DNA from: Kordiimonas marina
GTDB lineage: Bacteria > Pseudomonadota > Alphaproteobacteria > Sphingomonadales > Kordiimonadaceae
Direction of reading: 5' to 3'
DNA: 64,000 nt
NCBI RefSeq assembly: GCF_023006325.1
Contig: NZ_JAINDF010000006.1
Coordinates: 124,001-188,000 of the forward strand
Of the stretch, positions 37,170-43,806 are shown piece by piece. The notes beneath the pieces were generated by a model that worked only from the letters and a program-made list of their open reading frames with translations, made no database searches and was not told the origin of the DNA. Made by a program: the position numbers and the translations under genes. Numbering within the stretch: position 1 is the stretch's first letter; every line of letters begins with the position of its first letter.

Positions 37170-37195
37170 AGCCCCGCCAAGTGCGGGGCTTTTTG
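37170..37195 (+). terminator. Terminator of the tRNA-Glu pair
   Basis: AGCCCCGC (37170-37177) pairs with GCGGGGCT (37183-37190), loop CAAGT, followed by TTTT. Confidence 0.92.
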
Positions 37196-37250
37196 ATTCT
37201 GTGCTATTTCAAGGAAATGCTGGGGTCTTCCTGTGTACGCGGCCAAGGGG

Positions 37251-38471
37251 TCAACTTGCCACCCCCACCGGCATTGCCTTTTCCTGCACGACTTCGAGAA
37301 AACGGCTGGCGAGAAGCCGGTTCGCCAGCGAAAGCCTGATATCGTCCCCGAAATCTCCGGGAATTTCGGCCACGCGGAAGCTGGGCGTGGTCGCCATGAA
37401 GTGCATGGCGTTCGCAACATGGGGATGAACCAGAATTCGTTCCCCGGGCTGGCGGAAATCCACAATCTCCTGACTTGCTGAAACCGATGCCGTGGCAAGG
37501 GGATTGTGCCGGAGAAGGGAATTGACGGTGATCGGCGCCATCGGGGGCGTGCCGGTCTGTATCTTGGGCAGGTCCGTCATCATACGGGCCTGCCGGTGGT
37601 TCAATGCTTGCTCGATGAAGTTGTCCGACCGGCAGTGTTGCTGTAATTTCACAATGCCGTGCCGTATCTGCTCGAGGATGAGCGCGCCATTCTGCCCTGT
37701 GGCGAGGCTATCGGCCCGGTTCCCAAGCTCAGCCCGTAGCGGCCTGTCCAGGTCGGATAGATAGTCCAGCGCGGAGGCAATGGCTTCCCGGATCGTAACG
37801 GGAACGAAACCAATAGCTAAGTGTATGGATTCACTGGTGGATTCTACCGTGTGGACGGTGCCTCGGGGGATATAGAGCAAGTCACCGGGGGCGACATCAT
37901 AGGTGCTGTAGGCCCCTATCGGCGGCTCAGTTCTGCCCATGGCTTTCCACGTGTTCGGCAACCGCGTGGTTTCATCGGAAATGAACCAGCGCTTTTGCCC
38001 CTTAAGCTGGATCGCAATAACGTCCGTTTCGTCATAGTGAATGGGGGCCTTTGCGCCCGCCTCGCTCCAGAAAATGACGACACCTGCGGGGTTGCCCAGG
38101 ATCACTTCCAGCGCCCGCGTCAACCGGCTGAGAGCGGGGGAGAGGTCCGTCACCTCCGGGATGCGGACGGTATAGCCGTGCTGGTGATATTCCCGCAGCA
38201 GGCTCAGAAAACCATTAGGGCTTTCAACCGGCCTTGGTGCGGGAGGCGGTGTTTGTGGCGTGTGGATATGGCAGGTAAGCGTACTGGCGTATTTTTCATA
38301 CGCCTTCAGGATTTCGGTGGCCGGGTCTTCCCCGACAATAGTGGCGCGGTCCGTCCTGCCGCCCTTCAGGAGGGCCAGCGGTCGTTTCCCGACGATATCG
38401 TCAAAGAAACGGTCATAAGGAAAAGGGGTCAGGGCTCTTGCCACCACGTCCTGCGCTTCGGTCAGGTCCAT
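37251..38471 (-). CDS. JmjC/cupin-4 domain oxygenase-like protein
   Basis: A 406-aa protein with a JmjC/cupin_4-type domain at about residues 110-225. The iron-binding triad is visible: H145-Y-D147 in APIHYDETDVIAIQLKGQKR, and H207 in YIPRGTVHTVES. This places it among Fe(II)/2-oxoglutarate oxygenases related to ribosomal-protein hydroxylases (RoxA/MINA type). The C-terminal ~170 residues contain a helical region and a winged-helix-like tail (LVHPHVANAMHFMATTP ... RLLASRFLEVVQEK), as in that group. The target is unknown. The start lacks a strong ribosome site. It converges with the tRNA terminator and diverges from the dipeptidase gene. Confidence 0.75.
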   Translation of the reverse strand: MDLTEAQDVVARALTPFPYDRFFDDIVGKRPLALLKGGRTDRATIVGEDPATEILKAYEKYASTLTCHIHTPQTPPPAPRPVESPNGFLSLLREYHQHGYTVRIPEVTDLSPALSRLTRALEVILGNPAGVVIFWSEAGAKAPIHYDETDVIAIQLKGQKRWFISDETTRLPNTWKAMGRTEPPIGAYSTYDVAPGDLLYIPRGTVHTVESTSESIHLAIGFVPVTIREAIASALDYLSDLDRPLRAELGNRADSLATGQNGALILEQIRHGIVKLQQHCRSDNFIEQALNHRQARMMTDLPKIQTGTPPMAPITVNSLLRHNPLATASVSASQEIVDFRQPGERILVHPHVANAMHFMATTPSFRVAEIPGDFGDDIRLSLANRLLASRFLEVVQEKAMPVGVAS

Positions 38472-38497
38472 TGTTCTATCGCTCGTGTCTGTTTTTG

Positions 38498-38522
38498 TGA
38501 GTATATTTTTTTATGAGTATAT
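38498..38522 (-). promoter_or_regulatory. Direct repeats upstream of the JmjC gene
   Basis: TGAGTATAT occurs at 38498-38506 and again at 38514-38522, 16 bases apart (about 1.5 helical turns), in an AT-rich stretch 27-51 bases before the JmjC start. Possible activator or repressor site; function not shown. Confidence 0.35.
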
Positions 38523-38634
38523 GTGGGGGCCGACAGGGCAGTAATCCTGACAAAGGTTTATTTTGACCCCTTTGGCATAATTCAAAGGTTTATATCAGCC
38601 TTGTTCATGGGGCGATTATTGGATGGGGAAACGG

Positions 38635-39264
38635 ATGGGCACAGCCTTGTTGAGGGATGCCGAAGAGGCCGGATTTGCTGACCTGGGGGCCAGTATCCCC
38701 GGCCTGATCGTCGAGGCGCGCTATGCGGGGCGTGAGAACTTCATGGGTCGACCTGTGGCGGGCTATCATGCGAACAAGGCCTTCTTGGCTAAACCGGCGG
38801 CTGAGGCGCTGCAGGCCGTGCAGGCGGCGCTTGCACGCGAAGGGCTTGGCCTCAAGGTATTCGATGCCTACCGACCGCAGCGCGCGGTGGATGACTTCAT
38901 GGCCTGGTGCGCGGATGCGGGTGATACGGTGCGCAAGGCCGACTATTACCCGGACGTCGACAAGGGCCAGTTGGTGGCGAAAGGCTATATCGCCGAAAAG
39001 TCAGGCCATAGCCGCGGCTCGACCGTGGACCTCACGCTCGTGAAGGACGGCGTGGAGCTCGATATGGGCAGCGGCTTCGACTTTTTCGGCCCCGTCTCCC
39101 ATTATGCCGCAGAAGGCCTTACGGACGCCCAGAAGGCCAATCGCAAGCTGTTGCGCGATGTCATGGCCCGGCACGGTTTTGAGCCGTACGCGCCCGAATG
39201 GTGGCATTTCACGCTGAGGCACGAGCCATACCCAGACACTTATTCCGATTTTCCGGTGAGGTGA
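38635..39264 (+). CDS. D-alanyl-D-alanine dipeptidase (VanX/DdpX family)
   Basis: Zinc dipeptidase of the M15D group, 209 aa, hydrolysing D-Ala-D-Ala. Ligand motifs: KSGHSRGSTVDL (His125 and Asp132) and EWWHF (catalytic Glu188, ligand His191); the Arg of F-D-A-Y-R-P is also present. There is no signal peptide, so it acts in the cytoplasm, consistent with cell-wall recycling rather than glycopeptide resistance. No vanH or vanA-like ligase is nearby. ATG 38635 has GGGGAAA upstream; the in-frame ATG at 38623 is an alternative. A decayed second copy of its 3' end lies at 39942-40010. Confidence 0.88.
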   Translation: MGTALLRDAEEAGFADLGASIPGLIVEARYAGRENFMGRPVAGYHANKAFLAKPAAEALQAVQAALAREGLGLKVFDAYRPQRAVDDFMAWCADAGDTVRKADYYPDVDKGQLVAKGYIAEKSGHSRGSTVDLTLVKDGVELDMGSGFDFFGPVSHYAAEGLTDAQKANRKLLRDVMARHGFEPYAPEWWHFTLRHEPYPDTYSDFPVR

Positions 39265-39266
39265 CC

Positions 39267-39626
39267 ATGAAGAAGGAAGACCTGAAGGCCACGCTGCATA
39301 CGCTCGAACTCAGGATCGGTGACCCGGCGGTACGCGGGAGCGCGTCGGCGCTCGATGACCTCCTGCATGACGATTTTCTGGAAGTGGCCGCGTCCGGCGC
39401 CGTGCGGGACAAAGAGGCGGTGATTGCGTTGCTGGCTGCAAACCCCGGCGCGGGTTACGAGCCCCAGGACCTGCAGGTGCTGCCCTTGGGGGGCGAGGCC
39501 GCGCTGGTCACCTTCCGTGAGCCTGCGGCCCCTGGGCGGGCAGGCAGCCGCAAGTCGAGCCTGTGGGTGCGCGAGGCGCGCCGCTGGCTGCTCCGCTACC
39601 GTCAGGGTACCTATTCGGAAGGCTGA
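39267..39626 (+). CDS. NTF2-like / DUF4440 domain protein
   Basis: A small cytoplasmic protein of 119 aa with the cone-shaped SnoaL/NTF2-like pattern: L-H-T-L-E-L-R-I-G-D, then LDDLLHDDFLEVAASG, V-R-D-K-E-A-V-I and a C-terminal strand S-S-L-W-V-R-E-A-R-R-W-L-L-R-Y-R-Q-G-T. This is the DUF4440 type, where the H-D-D-F-x-E motif follows helix 1. The ATG is 2 bases after the dipeptidase stop, with GAGGT upstream, so the two form an operon. Substrate or partner unknown. Confidence 0.8.
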   Translation: MKKEDLKATLHTLELRIGDPAVRGSASALDDLLHDDFLEVAASGAVRDKEAVIALLAANPGAGYEPQDLQVLPLGGEAALVTFREPAAPGRAGSRKSSLWVREARRWLLRYRQGTYSEG

Positions 39627-39637
39627 AGGGGTTGGGG

Positions 39638-39660
39638 CGCGTCAGCGCTGCTTCGTGAGC
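39638..39660. repeat. 23-bp direct repeat, distal copy
   Basis: CGCGTCAGCGCTGCTT then C then GTGAGC. It matches 22 of 23 bases of the sequence at 40011-40033, which is the 3' end of the GntR gene. This copy is therefore a duplicated gene tail lying in non-coding DNA. The 350 bases between the copies are AT-rich. Confidence 0.85.
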
Positions 39661-39710
39661 TCAAAAATAAACCCAGAGTATATATTTAATATCTATGGTA
39701 TTTATAGCTT

Positions 39711-39747
39711 GGAGGTGAAATGGGCATTTAAGGCATGCAATGCCCAT
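39711..39747 (+). promoter_or_regulatory. Hairpin and three-codon minigene in the leader of the 49-aa gene
   Basis: ATGGGCATT (39720-39728) pairs perfectly with AATGCCCAT (39739-39747) across a 10-base loop. A strong ribosome site, GGAGGT, stands 4 bases before the ATG in the left arm, which reads ATG-GGC-ATT-TAA (Met-Gly-Ile-stop). A translated minigene could open or block the hairpin and thereby control the gene at 39792. This is inference from layout only. Confidence 0.45.
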
Positions 39748-39791
39748 ATTCATGAACAGCTAAATCCAATACTCATAGATAGGAGCGAACA

Positions 39792-39941
39792 ATGGCTGTA
39801 AAGCATAAACCCACGGGAGAAGTACATAGTGGGACCAAAGGAGGGACCACTGGATGTGGCTTTGATACCAGGAAAAACCCGGATCACTGGGTATCGACCT
39901 CGGAAAGGATCACTTGTGCAAAAAATGGATGTAAGAACTAG
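39792..39941 (+). CDS. Small Cys-rich protein, 49 aa
   Basis: ATG at 39792, TAG at 39939-39941, with an excellent ribosome site (AGGAG, 7 bases). The protein begins M-A-V-K-H-K-P-T-G and contains GGTTGCGFDTRKNPDHW, then V-S-T-S-E-R-I-T-C-A-K-N-G-C-K-N at the end. Three cysteines (T-G-C-G and the C-x4-C end) and a His-Trp suggest a zinc- or metal-binding mini-domain. I have a vague memory of similar short hypothetical proteins ending in I-T-C-x-K-N-G-C-K but cannot name a family. Base composition is lower in GC than neighbours, and it lies between direct repeats, so horizontal origin is likely. Confidence 0.65.
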   Translation: MAVKHKPTGEVHSGTKGGTTGCGFDTRKNPDHWVSTSERITCAKNGCKN

Positions 39942-40010
39942 CGCAACGTGATGAACCACCACGGCTTCAAATCATAGCCTGCCACAGATTTCGATTTTCC
40001 GATGGAGTGA
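39942..40010 (+). pseudogene. Remnant of a second D-Ala-D-Ala dipeptidase 3' end
   Basis: Reading on from 39942 gives R-N-V-M-N-H-H-G-F-K-S then a stop. The next 33 bases end D-F-D-F-P-M-E-stop at 40010. The intact dipeptidase has R-D-V-M-A-R-H-G-F-E-P-Y near its end and finishes S-D-F-P-V-R-stop. Over the last 24 bases the two share 19. The EWWHF active-site part between the two pieces is missing, so this is a decayed, internally deleted gene tail. Adjacent bases are the GntR stop region. Confidence 0.55.
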
Positions 40011-40033
40011 CGCGTCAGCGCTGCTTGGTGAGC
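40011..40033. repeat. 23-bp direct repeat, proximal copy inside the GntR 3' end
   Basis: CGCGTCAGCGCTGCTT then G then GTGAGC. It covers the GntR stop codon and its last codons (L-T-K-Q-R). The partner copy is at 39638-39660. Confidence 0.85.
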
Positions 40034-40770
40034 GTGCGGACATAGTCCTTGCCCGGCATGGCCAGGTTGCCGGCCTCATCGCGCGTGTAGCGCTCCAGAA
40101 GCTCGGTCTGGGTCATGTAACCGGCACCGTCCCGGATATCCGCCTCGATCGCGGCCTTCAGGCCGAACGGGTTGCGGGTTTCGATCGCGCGCATGATCTC
40201 CACATGCCGGTCCGTGACATAGGAGGATTCGAGGTTCGCGAGCGCCAGCCGGTGCAACGGCCCAAGCTGGAGCCAGACCCGCTCGATCATCGGCAGGGTC
40301 ACGGGGTAGGGGTGCGAAGTATAAAGCGCGCGGTGGAAGGCCTGGTTGCCGAGGATGATGCCCTCGGGGTCCGGGCCTTCGAACGCCTTGTTCTGGTCTT
40401 CGTTGAGCTGCTTCAGCTCAGCCAGCTTTTCGTCGTTGATGTAAGGAAGCGCGCGGTCGGCCGCGTGGGTCTCAAGCACGATCCGGAGCTCCAGCAGCTC
40501 GGCCAGCCAGGCGGGGCTGAAGTCCGGCACCATGATGCGGCGGTTGGACTTGAGCTCCAGGGCGCCTTCGGAGGTCAGGCGGCGCAAGGCCTCCCGGACC
40601 GGCATGGCGCTGGTGCCCAGCATGTCGGCGATGCCGCGGATCGTGAGCGCGCGGCCCGGCTGGACCTGGCCTGACATGACGGCGAAGCGAAGGGCGCGGT
40701 ACACCCATTCCTGCGCGGTTTCACCAGTTTCCTGGCCCAGTTTGTCCAGATTAATGCCGCTGTGTTTATT
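40015..40770 (-). CDS. GntR family transcriptional regulator (FCD/FadR subfamily)
   Basis: DNA-binding regulator of about 251 aa. An N-terminal winged helix (YRALRFAVMSGQVQPGRALT, then L-G-T-S-A-M-P-V-R-E-A-L-R-R-L) is followed by an all-helical FCD ligand domain with the metal-type residues L-E-L-R-I-V-L-E-T-H-A-A, NQAFHRALYTSH, and D-R-H-V-E-I-M-R-A-I. The best start is the TTG at 40770, six to seven bases after GGAAGG; an upstream in-frame TTG at 40791 also exists. It is next to the antiporter and putrescine genes on the same strand, so it is the best local candidate regulator of that block. The palindromes at 49705 and 49850 are possible targets. Confidence 0.88.
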   Translation of the reverse strand, partial: NKHSGINLDKLGQETGETAQEWVYRALRFAVMSGQVQPGRALTIRGIADMLGTSAMPVREALRRLTSEGALELKSNRRIMVPDFSPAWLAELLELRIVLETHAADRALPYINDEKLAELKQLNEDQNKAFEGPDPEGIILGNQAFHRALYTSHPYPVTLPMIERVWLQLGPLHRLALANLESSYVTDRHVEIMRAIETRNPFGLKAAIEADIRDGAGYMTQTELLERYTRDEAGNLAMPGKDYVRTLTKQR

Positions 40771-40809
40771 CAACCGTCTACCTTCCCCCAACCCTCTGCG
40801 GGTCTCCGC

Positions 40810-42210
40810 TTACGCCAGCAGCCAGAAGCCCGTGAGTGCCAGAATGGCGGTAATCACGGCATAAGGCAACTGTGTCAGCGCGTGTTGGAGGGAAGTACAA
40901 CCACAACTGTGCGAGGTCAAGACCGTTGCATCGGCATAAAGGCAGGCGTGGCTGCCGAAGGTGCTGGCCGACAGGGTCGCGCCGATCACCAGCGGGATGT
41001 TGGCGTTGGTCTTGAGCGCAAGCTCGGCGATGACCGGCAGCGCGATCACGAACATGCCCCAACTGGAGCCGGTGCCGAACGCCACGAGGCCCATGATCGC
41101 GAAGATAATGAAGGGCAGGGTCTGCGCATTCATGTAAGGCAGCGCGAGCTCAAGCACATACTCAGTGAGGCCCAGCTGGCCGTTGATTTCCTTCAGCACA
41201 TAGGCCGCGAAAATGATGGCGAGCGGCTCGATCATGGTCCTGAAGCCGTCGAGCACCGTGTCGAACGCGTCATGATGGTCGAGGATACGAAGGCCAATGA
41301 TAGCGATCAGCGTCAGCGTCAGCGTCGTATAGATCGCGGGCAGGAATTCGAGGTTGAAATAGAGCGTGAAGCCGACAAGGCTGGCGATCGGCAGGATAAA
41401 CAGCCAGATGGAGCGGCGCCTGCCTTCGATCTCATCGATCGGGTGTTTCTCAGCCACCAGCTTGCCCTTGTGCGGCGGCACGCAGTGACCAGCATGGGCG
41501 CGGGCCTCGGCGGCTTTCATAGGGCCGATAAGCGGCAGTTTGCCAAGCGCCACCAGGGGCACAAGCGCGACCGCGAGCCAGGCGTAGAACATGTAGGGGA
41601 TGCCGCTGATATAGGCGTGCAGGCCACCGCCCGCAGGCGCCAGATGCACATCCTCGAGGAGCTTGCCGAAGAAGACTGCCCAGGTGGAGATCGGGATAAT
41701 CACGCTCACCGGGGCGGCGGTGGAATCGATCAGGTACGCCAGCATCTCGCGGGAGACCTTGTAGCGGTCGGTCAGGCGTTTCATGGTCGACCCGACGGCG
41801 ATGGCGTTGAGGTAATCATCCACGAAGACGGCGATACCCATGAGCCAGGTGGCGACAATGGCGCCGTTCCGGGAATGCACGCGCTTGGCCACCTTGTCCA
41901 TAAAGACGGTGACGGAGCCTGTTCGCACCAGAAGGCCGATCATCGCCCCCATGGCGCCGCAAACGAGCACGACCCAGGCGAGATCCTCATCCATGAGCGC
42001 GGCGAGCGTGGAGTTGGCGTAGGCGACGATGGCGTCGGTCGGGCCCATATGGTTGATCACCGCCAGGATGATCTGGCCGATCACGGCACCGAACAGCAGC
42101 GCCTCGATCGGGCGATGGATGGTGACCGCGAGCACGAGCACCGAAAGCGTCGGCACAACCGACCAGAAGCCGAAATGCGCGGCGGCCGCCGCAACCGTAG
42201 AAGCATCCAT
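40810..42210 (-). CDS. NhaC-family Na+/H+ antiporter-like transporter
   Basis: A 466-aa inner-membrane transporter with 10-12 helices. Family marks: MGIAVFVDDYLNAIAVGSTM (a broken-helix acidic DD motif), STAAPVSVIIPISTWAVFFG, and the repeat-related FGTGSSWGMFVIALP with TFGSHACLYADATVLTS near the C-terminus. This superfamily includes Na+/H+ antiporters and amino-acid or basic-solute exchangers. Position between the GntR gene and the Puu operon suggests a polyamine-, GABA- or amino-acid-linked substrate, which the sequence alone cannot prove. The terminator at 42281 separates it from the upstream operon, so it has its own promoter. Confidence 0.85.
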   Translation of the reverse strand: MDASTVAAAAAHFGFWSVVPTLSVLVLAVTIHRPIEALLFGAVIGQIILAVINHMGPTDAIVAYANSTLAALMDEDLAWVVLVCGAMGAMIGLLVRTGSVTVFMDKVAKRVHSRNGAIVATWLMGIAVFVDDYLNAIAVGSTMKRLTDRYKVSREMLAYLIDSTAAPVSVIIPISTWAVFFGKLLEDVHLAPAGGGLHAYISGIPYMFYAWLAVALVPLVALGKLPLIGPMKAAEARAHAGHCVPPHKGKLVAEKHPIDEIEGRRRSIWLFILPIASLVGFTLYFNLEFLPAIYTTLTLTLIAIIGLRILDHHDAFDTVLDGFRTMIEPLAIIFAAYVLKEINGQLGLTEYVLELALPYMNAQTLPFIIFAIMGLVAFGTGSSWGMFVIALPVIAELALKTNANIPLVIGATLSASTFGSHACLYADATVLTSHSCGCTSLQHALTQLPYAVITAILALTGFWLLA

Positions 42211-42280
42211 GCCCCTGAACCCCTATAATACTGCGTCCCCCCGGACGCCACCCGCCAGGCCCCCGCGTGGAGCCTTGGCC

Positions 42281-42309
42281 GAAAAAAGGTGCAGCCCTAA
42301 AGCTGCACC
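42281..42309 (-). terminator. Terminator of the putrescine operon (stop codon inside the loop)
   Basis: On the - strand GGTGCAGC pairs with GCTGCACC (42302-42309 and 42288-42295), and the loop TTTAGG contains the aldehyde dehydrogenase stop codon. TTTTTTC follows. The 3' end of the gene itself thus forms the terminator stem. Confidence 0.88.
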
Positions 42310-43793
42310 CACGTGGTTTTGAGATTGGTATATTTTTCGATCGCGTGCAACGATTTGTCACGGCCGAAACCGGACTGCTTATAGCCGCCGAACGGGATGC
42401 TCATGTCGCCGGTCGGGTCCCAGCAGTTGACCCAGACGGTCCCCGCCTGGATCGCGCGCGCCATGCGGTGCGCCCGGCTGATATTCTGGCTCCATACGGC
42501 GCCTGCGAGGCCGTAGATCGTGTTGTTGGCGATCTTGATGGCTTCTTCTTCGCCGTCGAACTCGATCACCGCGAGCACGGGGCCGAAGATTTCCTCACAC
42601 GCGATGGTCATGTCGCACGTCACACCGTCATAGATGGTCGGCTCGATGAAGAAACCGCCCGAGCTCACGCGCGCGGCAGCACCGCCCGCGACCAGCTTGG
42701 CGCCTTCGTTCGCGGCGCTTTCGATATAGCGCAGCACACGGCGGTACTGGTCGGAATCGACGATGGCACCCAGGGTGGTGGCGGGGTCAAGCGGATCACC
42801 CGGTACCCATTCCTTGGTGGCGGCGACGAGCTTTTCGAAGAATTCATCCTTCACCTTGCGGTCGACCAACAGGCGGGAGCCCGCGGTGCAGACCTCACCC
42901 TGGTTGAAGAAGATGGCGCCCGCAGCCGCGTGGGCGGCGGCGTCCAGGTCTTCACAGTCGTCCATGATGATGTGCGGGCTTTTGCCGCCGCACTCAAGCG
43001 CCACGCGCTTCAGGTTCGACTGGCCGGAATATTCCATGAAATATTTGCCAACCTGGGTCGAGCCGGTGAAGGCGATGCCGTCGACATCCATATGGAGGCC
43101 GAGCGCCTTGCCCGCGGTGTGGCCGAGGCCGGGCACCACGTTGAACACGCCCGCCGGGATTCCGGCCTCAAGGGCGATTTCAGCGAGGCGGAGTGCGGTC
43201 AGCGGCGACTGTTCGGCGGGCTTCAGGATCACCGAGTTCCCGGCGGCAAGCGCGGGGCCCAGTTTCCAGCAGGCCATCATCAGCGGGAAGTTCCACGGAA
43301 CCACCGCGGCGACAACGCCGATCGGTTCGCGGGTGACCATGGCCACCGAGCTCGGGTCCGTGGGCGCGATTTCGTCCATCACCTTGTCACAGGCTTCACC
43401 GTACCAGCGCATGGCGCGGATACAGCCGGGAAGATCGATCGCGATGGCGTCGGTGATCGGCTTGCCCATGTCGGTGACTTCGAGAACAGCCAGCTCCTCG
43501 GCGTGCTTTTCAATCATGCGGCTGAAATTGACGAGAATTTCACCGCGCTTGGTCGGGTGCATGTCCGCCCAGACGCCACTGTTGAAGGCTTTCCGGGCCG
43601 AGGCGACGGCGCGGTCGACATCTTCGGTGTCACACGAGGCGATCTCGGCGATCACCTTGCCGGTGGCCGGGTTGATGGTCTTGAAAGTGGCGCCGGAGGC
43701 GGCATCTTCCCATTTGCCATGGATGAAAGCTTTGGTGCGGATGCCAGCCTTCGCCTGCACCGCCTGCCAATAGGCGAGAGTCTTTTCGGTCAT
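42297..43793 (-). CDS. puuC: Gamma-glutamyl-gamma-aminobutyraldehyde dehydrogenase (PuuC-like)
   Basis: NAD(P)-dependent aldehyde dehydrogenase, 498 aa. Motifs: PWNFPLMMACWKLGPALAAG, GSTQVGKYFMEYSG, catalytic Glu in A-L-E-C-G-G-K-S-P, catalytic Cys in NQGEVCTAGSR, and PFGGYKQSGFGRDKS. The start and length match PuuC (M-x-x-x-T-L-A-Y-W). Next to PuuA, PuuB and PuuD its substrate is probably gamma-glutamyl-aminobutyraldehyde, giving gamma-glutamyl-GABA. Ribosome site AAGGAG. It is last in the - strand operon. Confidence 0.9.
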   Translation of the reverse strand: MTEKTLAYWQAVQAKAGIRTKAFIHGKWEDAASGATFKTINPATGKVIAEIASCDTEDVDRAVASARKAFNSGVWADMHPTKRGEILVNFSRMIEKHAEELAVLEVTDMGKPITDAIAIDLPGCIRAMRWYGEACDKVMDEIAPTDPSSVAMVTREPIGVVAAVVPWNFPLMMACWKLGPALAAGNSVILKPAEQSPLTALRLAEIALEAGIPAGVFNVVPGLGHTAGKALGLHMDVDGIAFTGSTQVGKYFMEYSGQSNLKRVALECGGKSPHIIMDDCEDLDAAAHAAAGAIFFNQGEVCTAGSRLLVDRKVKDEFFEKLVAATKEWVPGDPLDPATTLGAIVDSDQYRRVLRYIESAANEGAKLVAGGAAARVSSGGFFIEPTIYDGVTCDMTIACEEIFGPVLAVIEFDGEEEAIKIANNTIYGLAGAVWSQNISRAHRMARAIQAGTVWVNCWDPTGDMSIPFGGYKQSGFGRDKSLHAIEKYTNLKTTWVQL

Positions 43794-43806
43794 TGAGGGA
43801 TACTCC

